From Planctomycetota bacterium (GTDB lineage: Bacteria; Planctomycetota; UBA1135; GCA-002686595): a stretch of DNA of 64,000 bases. The translations under genes and the position numbers were made by a program. Shown one piece after another: positions 1 through 9,116 of this stretch. A model generated the notes under the pieces. The model made no database searches. It saw only the letters and a program-made list of their open reading frames with translations, and was not told where the DNA came from. The first letter of the stretch is position 1, and each line of letters begins with the position of its first letter. Location of the stretch: the NCBI GenBank assembly GCA_016709875.1, contig JADJLZ010000001.1, forward strand, positions 1-64,000, written 5' to 3'.

Positions 1-192
1 CGCTGGGAGGTCTGGACTTGTGACGGGCTGCCCTACCGCGACGGACTGCTGCTCGGCCGCGCACCCAACGCGCTGCAACTGCCGCCGGGCGACTTTGAAC
101 TGCGCATCCGATCGCTCGAGGAGGCTCCCGTGCTGTCTGCGCAGAGCTTCTCGGTCGCCGAGGAGCCGCTCGTGATCGAGCTCGCGCGCTGA
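1..192 (+). CDS. Partial protein, C-terminal 63 residues, unknown
   Basis: The window opens inside a reading frame that runs to a TGA at 190-192. The visible tail has typical high-GC codon use and reads as a beta-rich segment containing PPGDFELRIRSLE and ending VIELAR. This resembles the end of a carboxypeptidase-regulatory-like or Ig-like domain, such as those in the protein at 34416-36152, but too little is present to name it. It converges on the next gene with only 15 bases between the stop codons. The start lies outside the window. Confidence 0.6.
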   Translation, partial: RWEVWTCDGLPYRDGLLLGRAPNALQLPPGDFELRIRSLEEAPVLSAQSFSVAEEPLVIELAR

Positions 193-207
193 GAGCGGCG
201 CGCGCGT

Positions 208-1458
208 TCAGTAGAAGAGGAACGGCCACCAGTTCTTCATCGGTTTCCGCTCGTCGTCAAGGCTCTTGTTGTCGAGGCCCGGCATGTTCTGGCGCCAATA
301 CACGAGCCACGGGCCCATGCAATCCGGCGCGAGCTCGATGTACTTCGCGAACTTCGCGGGCGTGAACTCGATCGTCTTGTCCTTGCCGCCTTCGCCGTCG
401 AACCTGCGCCAGTGCTCGATCGTCGAGAGCACGGGCGCCGGGTTGTCGAGGTCGTAGTCGTGCCTGCCGTTGGGCGGGAAGTGCACGTTGCCGGCGTTGG
501 CGATGAAATTCTCGAAGCGCAGCTCCTTCCCCGCGTGGTGCACGACCAGCGTGTGCGCATCCGGGTACTCGGCCTTGTCCTTGCCGCCGCCGTCGATCTC
601 GTAGAGCGAGCCGACGGGCAAGCCCCAGCGCTTGTCGAGATCGAAGTCCCCGAACTCGTGGAAGTACTTCTTGTAGTAGGGAATCACGTCGGCGTGCGCC
701 ATCGCCTCGAGGCAGTGGCCGAAGTTCTCCATTACGCAGCCGATGCCGCGGTCGTAGTTGATGTAGTTGACGCGCAGGCTGCGGCCTTCCCACGGCTCGT
801 GGTCGTCGCCGCCGTTGCCGCACTGGCGGTGTTCGCTGCCGACGCGCGCGAAGTTCGCGTCATAGACCGGCTTCTGCTCGATGGCCTCGAAGGGCCAGCC
901 CGCTTCGCTCTGGCGCGCGACGAACCAAAGCTCGTTGATCGTGCCGGAATCGAGCAGCTCGCGCAGCGTGAGGCAGCGCTTGGAGTCCTTGGGGTCGCGG
1001 AAGCCGTAGTACTCGGCGAACTCCTGCGTGTGCAGCGCCGCGTAGTCGAAGTTGAAGCCCGTCTTGACGTCCGGCAGGCGCGGGTACTTCGTCGAGCTGC
1101 CGTCGACCGTCTTCGGGATCGGCGCGGGATCGGTGAGATCGGCGAGCTTCGCGATCTTGTACTGCAGGAAGACCGGCGCCGCCGGGTCCTCGAAGCCGTG
1201 GTAGCGCGAGCTCTCGGCGAGCGCCGTGATCAGCTCGTCGACTTTCTTGCGCACATCCGCGAGCGGCACGCCGTTCACGAAATCGAGCACGAGGACCCTG
1301 GGCTCGAGGCGCCGGATCTCGTCGTGGTGCTCGACCAGCCAGCGATCGGAGTTGGCCGAGCTCACGGCGTTGGGCCAGACCGTGAGGTCGGGCGCGGGTG
1401 TCTTGGGCGCCTGCAGGGCAAGGAGCGGCAGGGCTAGGAGCTGAATCGCGAGGTGCAT
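208..1458 (-). CDS. Secreted protein of unknown function
   Basis: The 416-residue product begins with a short hydrophobic stretch (LAIQLLALPLLALQ) that looks like a signal peptide, so it is probably exported. The mature part is rich in aromatic and charged residues. It has Cys in RQCGNGG and in CVMENFGHCLE, and many His/Asp pairs (HHDE, DDHEPW, VHHAGKE, NGRHDYDLDN) that could bind metal, but no family motif was recognised. The ATG at 1458 gives the signal peptide directly. It is convergent with the partial gene upstream and divergent from top6B, with about 210 bases between that could hold both promoters. Function cannot be assigned from the sequence. Confidence 0.75.
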   Translation of the reverse strand: MHLAIQLLALPLLALQAPKTPAPDLTVWPNAVSSANSDRWLVEHHDEIRRLEPRVLVLDFVNGVPLADVRKKVDELITALAESSRYHGFEDPAAPVFLQYKIAKLADLTDPAPIPKTVDGSSTKYPRLPDVKTGFNFDYAALHTQEFAEYYGFRDPKDSKRCLTLRELLDSGTINELWFVARQSEAGWPFEAIEQKPVYDANFARVGSEHRQCGNGGDDHEPWEGRSLRVNYINYDRGIGCVMENFGHCLEAMAHADVIPYYKKYFHEFGDFDLDKRWGLPVGSLYEIDGGGKDKAEYPDAHTLVVHHAGKELRFENFIANAGNVHFPPNGRHDYDLDNPAPVLSTIEHWRRFDGEGGKDKTIEFTPAKFAKYIELAPDCMGPWLVYWRQNMPGLDNKSLDDERKPMKNWWPFLFY

Positions 1459-1667
1459 CCCTCGCAGCCTAACGCCTCCCGCGGGGTGCTCGCCGTGCGC
1501 TGTTGTACCCCGGAGCCAAACGCAACCAGAATTGCGTTTGGTAGCCCCAAACGAAAGTCAACCTGCATTTGGAGCTGCCCTGCTCGCGGTCCCAGCGCAC
1601 GGCGGTCGGCCCTTGCAATCGCCCTCCGCGGTCTCTATCCCAGCCCATCCGACCAACGAGGGACCCC

Positions 1668-3572
1668 GTGACCGACTCCAAGACGACACCCGGGGCGACA
1701 CTCTTCGACGAGATCGAGGAGGCGCCCGCGACCAAGGCAGCGAAGACCGTGGTGAAGAAGAAACCGACGAGCTCCGAGAAGGCAGCTGCAGCGCCGCGCG
1801 CGAAGCCCAAGCCCAAGGCGGCGGAACCGCTGATCGAGGAGGCGGAAGCGGCGCAGGCTGAGGGTGGCGCGGACGAGCCCGCCGCCGACGAGGCCGCGCC
1901 GAAGGAAGCGAAGGCGAAGTCGAGCGAGGAGAAGGAACCCGGCCGCCGCGCGAGTGCCGACGAGATGGCCGGGCGGCAGCGCGAGATCTCGGTGGCCGAG
2001 TTCTTCACCAAGAACCGGCACCTGCTCGGCTTCGATTCGCCGCTCAAGGCGCTGCTGACAGCCGTGAAGGAGGCCGTCGACAACTCGCTCGACGCCTGCG
2101 AAGAGGCCGGGATCCTGCCCGAGATCTCGGTAGATATCACGGCCATCGCCGAGGACCGCTTCCGCGTCGCGATCGAGGACAATGGTCCGGGCATCATCAA
2201 GGACCAGATCGGCAAGGTCTTCGGCAAGCTGCTCTACGGCTCGAAGTTCCACAAGCTGAGCCAGACGCGCGGCCAGCAGGGCATCGGCATCTCGGCCGCG
2301 GTGATGTACGGGCAGCTGACGACCGGCAAGCCCGCGCGCATCGTCTCGCGCACGGGGAAGAAGGCCAAGGCGCACGAGTTCCATCTCTCGGTCGACACGG
2401 CGCGCAACAAGCCCGACGTGCACGACGAGCGCGAGATCGAGTGGGAGCCCGAGCACGGCACGCGCATCGAGATCGAGATGGAGGCGCGCTACCAGAAGGG
2501 ACTGCGCTCGGTCGACATGTACTTGAAGCTGACCGCGGTCGCGAACCCGCACGTCACCGTGCGCTACACCGATCCGGGCGGCGAGCAGTTCGTCTACGAG
2601 CGCGGCACGAAGGTGCTCCCGCGCGAGACGATCGAGATCAAGCCGCACCCGCACGGCGTCGAGCTCGGCCGCCTGATCCAGATGGCCAAGGAGACCGCCA
2701 GCCGCACGCTCTCGGGCTTCCTGCAGGAGGAGTTCTCGCGCGTCGGCCCGAAGGTCGCGCTCGAGATCTGCAAGGGCGCGAAGGTCAGCGAGAAGGCGCA
2801 CCCCGCGCGCATCGCGCGCGAGGAGGCCTCGGCGCTGCACGCCTCGATCCAGAAGTCGAAGATCATGGCGCCCAGCACGGACTGCATCTCGCCCATCGGC
2901 GAGGAACTGATCCTCGCGGGGCTCAAGAAGGAGGTCGAGGCCGACTTCTACGCCTCGGTCACGCGCCCGCCGGCCGTCTACCGCGGCAACCCCTTCCAGA
3001 TCGAGGTCGGCATCGCCTTCGGCAAGCCCGGCGGCGTGGGCCTGGAGCTGACCGAGGAAGGCCGCATCCAGAAGACGGCCAAGGTCGTCGTGACCGAGGA
3101 CCTCGTCGGCAATGCCGACGAACCGATCCGCGTGCTGCGCTTCGCGAACCGCGTGCCGCTGCTGCACCAGCAGTCGGCCTGCGCCGTGACGAAGGCCGTG
3201 ATCGCGACCAACTGGAAGGCCTACGGGCTGCAGCATCCGCGCGGCGCGCTGCCGCTCGGCCCGATGGCGGTGATGGTGCACATCGCCAGCGTCTGGGTGC
3301 CGTTCACCTCCGAGTCGAAGGAAGCGATCGCGAACTACGACGAGATCCAGAAGGAGATCCGCCTGGGTCTGCAGGAAGCCGGTCGCAGGCTGGGTCAGTA
3401 CATCCGCAAGGGCAAGCGCCTGCGCGCGGAGTTCGACAAGCGCTCGTACATCGAGAAGTACATCCCGCACATCGGCATCGCGCTGCAGGAGATCCTCGAC
3501 CTCACCGATCCCGAGCGCGACGGCACGGTGAACACGCTCGACGACGTGCTGCAGAAGAGTCGGAAGTTCTGA
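1668..3572 (+). CDS. top6B: DNA topoisomerase VI subunit B
   Basis: This is the ATPase subunit of a type IIB topoisomerase, which passes one duplex through another together with subunit A. The GHKL ATPase motifs are clear: EAVDNSLDACEEAG at about 135-148 (N139 binds Mg-ATP), EDNGPGI at about 170-176 and GQQGIGIS at 202-209. An H2TH-like segment (SGFLQEEFSR) follows. The transducer domain has GNPFQIEVGIAFG, QSACAVTKAVIATNWKAYGL and the switch-loop lysine in SESKEAIA. The GTG at 1668 is preferred because GAGGGA lies just upstream. The first 100 residues are a Lys/Ala/Glu-rich low-complexity extension. The partner subunit is at 13887-15056, not adjacent as is usual in archaea. The last 132 bases recur at 4763-4894. 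Confidence 0.93.
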   Translation: MTDSKTTPGATLFDEIEEAPATKAAKTVVKKKPTSSEKAAAAPRAKPKPKAAEPLIEEAEAAQAEGGADEPAADEAAPKEAKAKSSEEKEPGRRASADEMAGRQREISVAEFFTKNRHLLGFDSPLKALLTAVKEAVDNSLDACEEAGILPEISVDITAIAEDRFRVAIEDNGPGIIKDQIGKVFGKLLYGSKFHKLSQTRGQQGIGISAAVMYGQLTTGKPARIVSRTGKKAKAHEFHLSVDTARNKPDVHDEREIEWEPEHGTRIEIEMEARYQKGLRSVDMYLKLTAVANPHVTVRYTDPGGEQFVYERGTKVLPRETIEIKPHPHGVELGRLIQMAKETASRTLSGFLQEEFSRVGPKVALEICKGAKVSEKAHPARIAREEASALHASIQKSKIMAPSTDCISPIGEELILAGLKKEVEADFYASVTRPPAVYRGNPFQIEVGIAFGKPGGVGLELTEEGRIQKTAKVVVTEDLVGNADEPIRVLRFANRVPLLHQQSACAVTKAVIATNWKAYGLQHPRGALPLGPMAVMVHIASVWVPFTSESKEAIANYDEIQKEIRLGLQEAGRRLGQYIRKGKRLRAEFDKRSYIEKYIPHIGIALQEILDLTDPERDGTVNTLDDVLQKSRKF

Positions 3573-3882
3573 CGGCGGTGCAGTTCGAATCCACTCGACC
3601 GTGAGGCGAGTTCGGAACCCGTCCGGGGTGGGGAGCCCCGCCAGCGCATTGCGCCAGGCCGAGCTGCCGCGCTCGCGCTCGATCCGTGCCCGCTCGTGCC
3701 GCACGCACGGGCCTCCCGGCGTGATCTGTGAGAATTTCAGTATCGAGAGTTGCGCCAGCGCAACAAGCGGATACGCTCGCCATCAACCTCGGCTGCTCGG
3801 GGGCCTTCCAACCGGGTCGGGCGCATGCCCCCCCTGCTGCGCCTCACGGCGTCCGCCGAATCGCAACAAGTGGAGTCCTTCC
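3573..3882. other. Intergenic stretch, nothing recognised
   Basis: These 310 bases between top6B and the next gene show no convincing reading frame and no strong terminator hairpin. The only signal is GGAG about eight bases before the ATG at 3883. Confidence 0.5.
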
Positions 3883-4653
3883 ATGGTTCGCAAACTCGCA
3901 TGGGCCAGCGTGGCCCTACTCGCACTCGTCTCCCTCGCATTGGCAGCGACAGCGCTCCTGCAGCAGGGCAACACCTACTCGATCGACTTCGATGATCCCA
4001 ACCACGACGGGACCCAGACCATCACCGTCACCGTCTCCTACACCGATCCTCAGGGCGTCAAGAAGGAGAAGAAGGTCGCGGCAACGACCACGATCGCGCA
4101 CACGATGACCGCGATCACGAAGAAGGAGGCGGTTCAAGCTGCCCTGGATGCCGCGCTCGCGCTGCCGGCCAATCAGGTCGGCGGCCAGTCGCTCGCGACC
4201 ACGGGAGGCATTGCGGGGCAAGACGTGATGCAGGTCGCCCCGGCCACGGCAACCGGTAACCCTCCTCCGTTCACCGAGGCCAAGATCACGAAGATCACGA
4301 CCGACGACAAGAACACCAAGGAGAACGACAAGGTCACCCCCCCTGGGCAGTCGCCGGCCGTCGCGACGGTGAGCGCGACGGGTGATCTCACGGGCCAGGC
4401 CGCGAGCGGCCCGGCGAGCTTCTCGGTGATCACGAATCAGGGACTCGTCTCGGTCACCGTGACAGCCGGCATGCGCCGGCTGACACTCCTGCAGCAACTG
4501 AGGAGCGGCCTCCTGGCTCAGGGTGCCAAGGCCTGGGTGGATTCCGACCGGATGCTGCTGCATGTCCTGATCGACGGCGACGTGATCTCCGGAGTGGGCG
4601 CAGGCACCAACGACTCCGGCTTGGCGGCAGTCTCCGAAGTGATGAGCATGTGA
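3883..4653 (+). CDS. Secreted protein of unknown function
   Basis: The 256-residue product starts with a clear signal peptide (VRKLAWASVALLALVSLALAA). The mature protein is Thr/Val/Ala-rich and probably beta-structured: YSIDFDDPNHDGTQTITVTV, a Lys-rich stretch, and a long Thr/Pro/Ala-rich middle. The C-terminal half ends in a compact segment (LVSVTVTAGMRRLTLLQQL). No catalytic motif or known domain was recognised. GGAG precedes the ATG at 3883. The gene lies exactly between top6B and a duplicated scrap of the top6B 3' end, so it may have arrived with, or been bracketed by, that duplication. Function unknown. Confidence 0.75.
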   Translation: MVRKLAWASVALLALVSLALAATALLQQGNTYSIDFDDPNHDGTQTITVTVSYTDPQGVKKEKKVAATTTIAHTMTAITKKEAVQAALDAALALPANQVGGQSLATTGGIAGQDVMQVAPATATGNPPPFTEAKITKITTDDKNTKENDKVTPPGQSPAVATVSATGDLTGQAASGPASFSVITNQGLVSVTVTAGMRRLTLLQQLRSGLLAQGAKAWVDSDRMLLHVLIDGDVISGVGAGTNDSGLAAVSEVMSM

Positions 4654-4762
4654 CCGCCCCTCCAGCCGGTTGATCCGCGGAGGCCGGGGCGCCATGTGGC
4701 CTCCGGCCTCCATCGCGTTTTGCGTGCAACGCCGCGCCGATCTCGTTCCGTTCCAGCACCGG

Positions 4763-4894
4763 CGTTCGTACATCGAGAACTACATCCCGCACATCGGCAT
4801 CGCGCTGCAGGAGATCCTCGACCTCACCGATCCCGAGCGCGACGGCACGGTGAACACGCTCGACGACGTGCTGCAGCAGAGTCGAAAGTTCTAG
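4763..4894 (+). pseudogene. Duplicated 3' end of top6B
   Basis: These 132 bases repeat the end of top6B (3441-3572) in direct orientation with six differences. The copy still reads in frame to its own stop (TAG instead of TGA), giving SYIENYIPHIGIALQEIL and the terminal TLDDVLQQSRKF. No start codon, RBS or homologous upstream sequence precedes it, so it is a non-functional fragment. It marks a past duplication or recombination around the gene at 3883-4653. Confidence 0.88.
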
Positions 4895-5113
4895 GCATCG
4901 GACGAACAATCCGGGATCCGCGCTCGAATCCGGGTTGCTGTGTAGTGCGACGGCCCGCACGGCTGTTTGCGCGGCGATCGCAGTCGATCGCAGGCTCGTC
5001 GCGCGTGCGCGCGCGCGCCACGCGCTCTCGAGCGTGGACCTAGGATGTGCGCATCGAACGCCGGCTCACGATCTTCGTGGCTGCGCACTGCACTCCGAGG
5101 AGGAGTCCCCCCG

Positions 5114-5758
5114 ATGCTAGCCCTCTTGACCACCCTCGCCCTGGCCACCCCCGCTGCTCCGATCCCGTCCTTCGAGGCGCCCAAACTGGCCGCGCTCTAC
5201 GAAACGGGCACGGACGACGGCACCTTCCACTTCAGCTACACCTATCTCGAGCTCGGCTACAGCAGCACGAACCTCGACAAACTCGACGACGACGCCAAGG
5301 GCCTGCGCGGGCGCGCCTCGCTTGGCCTGCTCGGCTTCGCCTATGTCTTCCTCGACTACGCTAACGAGACGACCGACTTCCAGAACTCGAAGAGCGACAC
5401 CTACGGCTTGGGCGCGGGCGTACACATCCCGCTGCAACCCAAGATCGACCTCGTCGGCGAGGCCGCCTGGCTCTCGAACGACATCTCGAGCGATCTCACG
5501 ACGCTCGACGAGTCGAACACCGGCTGGACCGCTCTGGCCGGCGCGCGCGTGCTGGCTGTCCCCTGGGACGGCGGCGGCCTGGAGTGGAACGGCGGCTACC
5601 GCTGGATCGACCTCAAGGGCTTCGCGAGCGACGAGAAGACCGGCGCGTGGGAGGTCGGTGCGCGCGCGCACTTCCTGAAGATGTTCAGCGTGGGTGCGAC
5701 CTACTCGTTCCTCGAGCAGGACCGCCAGTGGGGACTCAACGCGCGGATCTCGTTCTGA
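5114..5758 (+). CDS. Outer-membrane beta-barrel-like protein
   Basis: The product has 214 residues: a short signal peptide (LALLTTLALATPAAP), then alternating hydrophobic and polar strands with aromatic girdles (FHFSYTYLELGYS, GFAYVFLDYANE, YGLGAGVHIPL, WNGGYRWIDLKG, VGARAHFLKMFSVGATYSF). The last residues are NARISF, with the terminal Phe typical of proteins inserted by the BAM machinery. About eight to ten strands fit the length, as in small OmpA/OmpX-type or outer-membrane-protein beta-barrel families. The purine-rich GAGGAGGAG just before the ATG at 5114 supports this start. It stands alone and converges tightly on the kinase gene, with seven bases between the stops. The exact role (porin, adhesin, structural) is not visible. 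Confidence 0.8.
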   Translation: MLALLTTLALATPAAPIPSFEAPKLAALYETGTDDGTFHFSYTYLELGYSSTNLDKLDDDAKGLRGRASLGLLGFAYVFLDYANETTDFQNSKSDTYGLGAGVHIPLQPKIDLVGEAAWLSNDISSDLTTLDESNTGWTALAGARVLAVPWDGGGLEWNGGYRWIDLKGFASDEKTGAWEVGARAHFLKMFSVGATYSFLEQDRQWGLNARISF

Positions 5759-5765
5759 GCGCGAG

Positions 5766-8399
5766 TCACTTCGCCGCCGGCCGATCGAGGCCCTCGAGGC
5801 TGCGCTGCACGCGCGTGACCTCGGCCTCGCTCGCGCCGGGCTGCGCGGCGTAGAGACGCGCGCTCTCCAGCCAGTGCGTGCGCGCTTCCTCGGCCTGGCC
5901 GCGGCGCGCGAGGCACGCGCCGAGCACGAACCGCGTGCGCGCCAGCGCGAGCGAATCCCTCGGCTCGTCGGCCAACTGCAGCGCGAGCGCGTCGCGCGCG
6001 CCGCGTTCGGCCTCGCCGAGCTCGCCGAGATCGAGCAGGAACACGGCCTGCCCGTAGAGCGCCTCCCCCAGCGCGCGCGGCGGCGTGCCCGCGAGCCGGC
6101 GGATGCGCAGCACCTCGGCCCAGTGCGCGCGCGCCTCGGCGTCGCGCCGGCGCGCGTGCTGCAGCGCGGCGAGCTGCGCGAGGCTCGCGGCGACCTGCGG
6201 GTGGTCGGGACCTAGGCGCCGGCGCAGCAATTCGAGCGCCGCCTCGAGGCTCGTGGCCGCGCCGTCGCGCTCGCCCGCCGCGAGCTGCATCGCGCCGAGG
6301 TTCGCGAGCGTGAGCGCGAGCCCGTCCTCGCCGTCGACGCCGAGCGCGCGGAAGCCCGTCTCCGCCTTCTGCATCCGCCCGCGCGCTTCGTCCGCATCGC
6401 CGTGGCGCCAGAGCGCCGCCGCGAGGTTCGAGAGCGTCTGCAGCGCGAGCAGGTGGCCCTCGCCGAGGATCGACGCGCGGATCTCGAGCGCCTCGCGCAA
6501 CTCCGCGACGGCGGGTTCGAGCTCGTTGCGGCCGAGGTGCACGCCCGCGAGGTTGTTCAAGGACTCGGCGACCGGCAGCGAACGCGGGTCGCGTGCGCGG
6601 CGCAGCGCGAGCGCCTCGCGGTGCAGCGCCTCGGCCTCGCCGTCGCGGCCGAGGTTGCGCAGGCAGGCGGCAAGGTCGTTGGCGATCGAAGCGACGTCGG
6701 CGTGCGTCTGGTTGCCTGCGGCGCGGTGGATCGGCAGCGCATCGGCGAGGTGCTGTGCCGCGGCGGCGAAGTCGCCGCTCTGGAACTCGAGCTGGCCGAG
6801 GCTGCGCAGCGAGAGCGCGTACTCGAGGCTCTGCCTGCCGTAGGCCTGTTCGCGGATCGCGAGCGCCTCCTCGATCAGCGCGCGCGCGTCGTCGAAGAGG
6901 TCGAGGCGCCGGCACACCTGCCCGAGCGTGTCGAGCAGGTTGGCGCGCATGTGATCCTCTTGCGCGTGCTGCCGGCGCACGCGCTCGGCCTGCTCGAGCA
7001 CGCGTTCGCGCGCGCGCTGCTGCCAGGCCGGATCCTGCGCCGGCTGCGCGGGCAGGAAGGCCTCCATCAGGAAGCTCGCGACGCCCTGGAAGGACTCGGC
7101 CTCGATCTCGGCGTGCTGTGCGTGCTCCTCCGCGATGCGCTCGCTGCGTCGCGCGGTGAAGAGGCCGAAGAGCAGCGCTGCGAGCACGAGAACCCCGGCT
7201 CCGACCGCGACGCGGTGCCGGCGCACGAACTTCGCGGCGAGATACGCGAGCGAGTTGCCGCGCGCGCGCACCGGCTCGCCGGCGAGGTGCCGCTCGAGGT
7301 CGTCGGCGAATTCCTGCGCCGAGGAATAACGCCGCTCGGGCTCCTTGCGCAGCGCCATCAGCACGATGCGGTCGAGGTCCCCGCGCAGCGCGCGGCGCAG
7401 GCCGGCAGGCGTGCTGCGCAAGCGCTGCGCGAGCGGGCCGGGCTCGTGCGTGCGCTCGGCGCGGCCGACGCGCGTGCTCGGCCGCTCGGGCAGCTGCTCG
7501 TGCACGAGGCGCTCCCACGTCGCGGGGCTGCGGCTCTCGCTCTCGAAGGGCAGCCGGCCGGTCGCGAGCTCGTACAGGATCACGCCCAGCGAGTAGACGT
7601 CGAGCGCCGTCGTCAGCGCGCCGCCCGCGAGCTGCTCGGGGCTGGCGTACTCGGGCGTCAGCACCTTCGCGATCGTGCGCGCCGCCGCGGCGGGCTGCTC
7701 GCTCGGCCCCTCCTCCAGCAGGCGCGCGATGCCGAAGTCGAGCAGGCGCGGTTCCCCGCGTTCGTCGATCAGGATGTTCGCGGGCTTCAGGTCGCAGTGC
7801 AGCACCAGGTTCTGGTGCGCGTAGTGCACCGCGCGGCAGACCTGCACGAACAGGCGCAGCCGCGCCGCGAGCCCGAGGCGCTCGCGCTCGCAGTAGCGGT
7901 CGAGCGCCTCGCCGCGCACGTACTCCATCACGAAGTACGGGCAGCCCTCGGGCGTCGTGCCGCCGTCGAGCACGCGCGCAATCGAGGGGTGCGCCAGCGC
8001 CGCGAGCGTGCGCCGCTCGAACTCGAAGCGCCGCAGCATCCACTCGGTCGCGTGCTCGGCGCGGATCAGCTTGACCGCGACCTGCTGCTCGTAGAGCCCG
8101 TCGGCGCGCTGCGCGAGGTAGACGACGCCCATCCCGCCGGCGGCGAGGCGCGACTCGATGCGGTAGGCGCCGAGCACGCGCCCGAGCAGCGGATCGACCG
8201 GCGCCACGCTCGTGTGCGCCTCCAGGCGCGAGAGCGCGTCGCTCCCCTCGCGGTCGCCACGCAGGAGCGCCTCGAGGTCCAGGCGCAGCTCGGCATCGCC
8301 GGCGCACTCCGACTCGAGGAAATCCGCGCGGCCGCGCTCGTCGAGATCGACGGCGCGGTGGAACAGCGCCTGCAGCTCGCGCCAGCGCTCAGGCTTCAC
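5766..8399 (-). CDS. Ser/Thr protein kinase with TPR tail
   Basis: This 877-residue Hanks-type kinase is probably anchored in the cytoplasmic membrane. The kinase domain spans about 75-370: glycine loop RLAAGGMGVVYLA (85-97), VAVK lysine 110, catalytic loop HCDLKPANIL (201-210), DFG at 221-223 and LTPEYASPEQ. The catalytic loop has Cys where most kinases have Arg (HRD to HCD), so activation-loop control may differ. One membrane segment lies at about 397-414 and is followed by some 450 residues of TPR-like helical repeats. The GTG start lies inside the last codons of the upstream sigma-factor gene, an 11-base overlap that predicts translational coupling. Sigma factor and TPR kinase pairs are common in planctomycetes. 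Its likely role is to sense a signal through the TPRs and control the sigma factor (inference). Confidence 0.9.
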   Translation of the reverse strand: MKPERWRELQALFHRAVDLDERGRADFLESECAGDAELRLDLEALLRGDREGSDALSRLEAHTSVAPVDPLLGRVLGAYRIESRLAAGGMGVVYLAQRADGLYEQQVAVKLIRAEHATEWMLRRFEFERRTLAALAHPSIARVLDGGTTPEGCPYFVMEYVRGEALDRYCERERLGLAARLRLFVQVCRAVHYAHQNLVLHCDLKPANILIDERGEPRLLDFGIARLLEEGPSEQPAAAARTIAKVLTPEYASPEQLAGGALTTALDVYSLGVILYELATGRLPFESESRSPATWERLVHEQLPERPSTRVGRAERTHEPGPLAQRLRSTPAGLRRALRGDLDRIVLMALRKEPERRYSSAQEFADDLERHLAGEPVRARGNSLAYLAAKFVRRHRVAVGAGVLVLAALLFGLFTARRSERIAEEHAQHAEIEAESFQGVASFLMEAFLPAQPAQDPAWQQRARERVLEQAERVRRQHAQEDHMRANLLDTLGQVCRRLDLFDDARALIEEALAIREQAYGRQSLEYALSLRSLGQLEFQSGDFAAAAQHLADALPIHRAAGNQTHADVASIANDLAACLRNLGRDGEAEALHREALALRRARDPRSLPVAESLNNLAGVHLGRNELEPAVAELREALEIRASILGEGHLLALQTLSNLAAALWRHGDADEARGRMQKAETGFRALGVDGEDGLALTLANLGAMQLAAGERDGAATSLEAALELLRRRLGPDHPQVAASLAQLAALQHARRRDAEARAHWAEVLRIRRLAGTPPRALGEALYGQAVFLLDLGELGEAERGARDALALQLADEPRDSLALARTRFVLGACLARRGQAEEARTHWLESARLYAAQPGASEAEVTRVQRSLEGLDRPAAK

Positions 8400-8952
8400 G
8401 CGAACCGTCCAGACGCGCGCGCAACCAGGCGCGCGCCATGCGCCATTCGCGCTGCGCCGTCGACGCGGAGACGCCGAGCGCCTTGCCGAGCTCCTCGACC
8501 GAGAGCCCGGCGAAGAAGCGCAGTTCGACCAGGCGCGCCTTGGCCGGATCGAGCGCCGCGAGCGCGGCGAGCGCCTCGTCGAGCGAGAGCAGCTCCTCGT
8601 CCTCGAGCGGCTCGGCGACCTCGAGGCCCTCGAGCGGCACGCGCACGCGTCCCCCGCCACGCTTCTCACGTGCGCGGCGGCGCGCGTGGTCGACCAGCAC
8701 GCGCCGGATCGCGGTCGCGGCGGCGGCGAAGAAGCTCTCGCGGTCGGCGAAGGCGCCCTGCTCGTCCCGCGCGAGGCGCAGGTAGGCCTCGTGCACGAGC
8801 GCCGTCGGCTGCAGCGTGTGGCCGGCGCGCTCGGCCGCCATCTCGCGCCGCGCGAGCTCGTGCAGTTCGCCGTAGAGGAGCGCCTCGAGTTCCGCGGCTG
8901 CGCCCGGATCCCCGGCCTGGGCCGAACGGAGGATGCGGTTGAGGTCAGCCAT
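8389..8952 (-). CDS. ECF-type RNA polymerase sigma factor
   Basis: The 187-residue protein has the two-domain ECF layout. The region-2-like part includes LVHEAYLRLARDEQGAFADR and AAATAIRRVLVDHARRRARE, characteristic of the planctomycete and acidobacterial ECF group that pairs with Ser/Thr kinases. The region-4-like helix-turn-helix is LSVEELGKALGVSASTAQRE followed by WRMARAWLRARL. Its 3' end overlaps the kinase gene by 11 bases, so the two form an operon. No anti-sigma factor is present; phosphorylation by the partner kinase may replace it (inference). The ATG at 8952 is preferred; an in-frame ATG seven codons upstream is possible. Confidence 0.9.
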   Translation of the reverse strand: MADLNRILRSAQAGDPGAAAELEALLYGELHELARREMAAERAGHTLQPTALVHEAYLRLARDEQGAFADRESFFAAAATAIRRVLVDHARRRAREKRGGGRVRVPLEGLEVAEPLEDEELLSLDEALAALAALDPAKARLVELRFFAGLSVEELGKALGVSASTAQREWRMARAWLRARLDGSREA

Positions 8953-9116
8953 CGATGGACGGGCTGCCTGCATGCGAGCCGCGCGCCTGCGATCGTAGCG
9001 GGAGCGTGCGATTCCGCGCAACTTGGAGGGATTCGCGTGAATCCTGACCGGTCCGGCGCCGCGAGGGCGCATTCACCCCTGGAGCGGCGTGCCTGCCGCC
9101 CAGCCAAGGAACAGAC

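Noticed and set aside
3573..3620. tRNA-like T-arm around GTTCGAATCC
   Set aside because: The five-base stem around the loop does not pair and no cloverleaf or acceptor stem can be formed.
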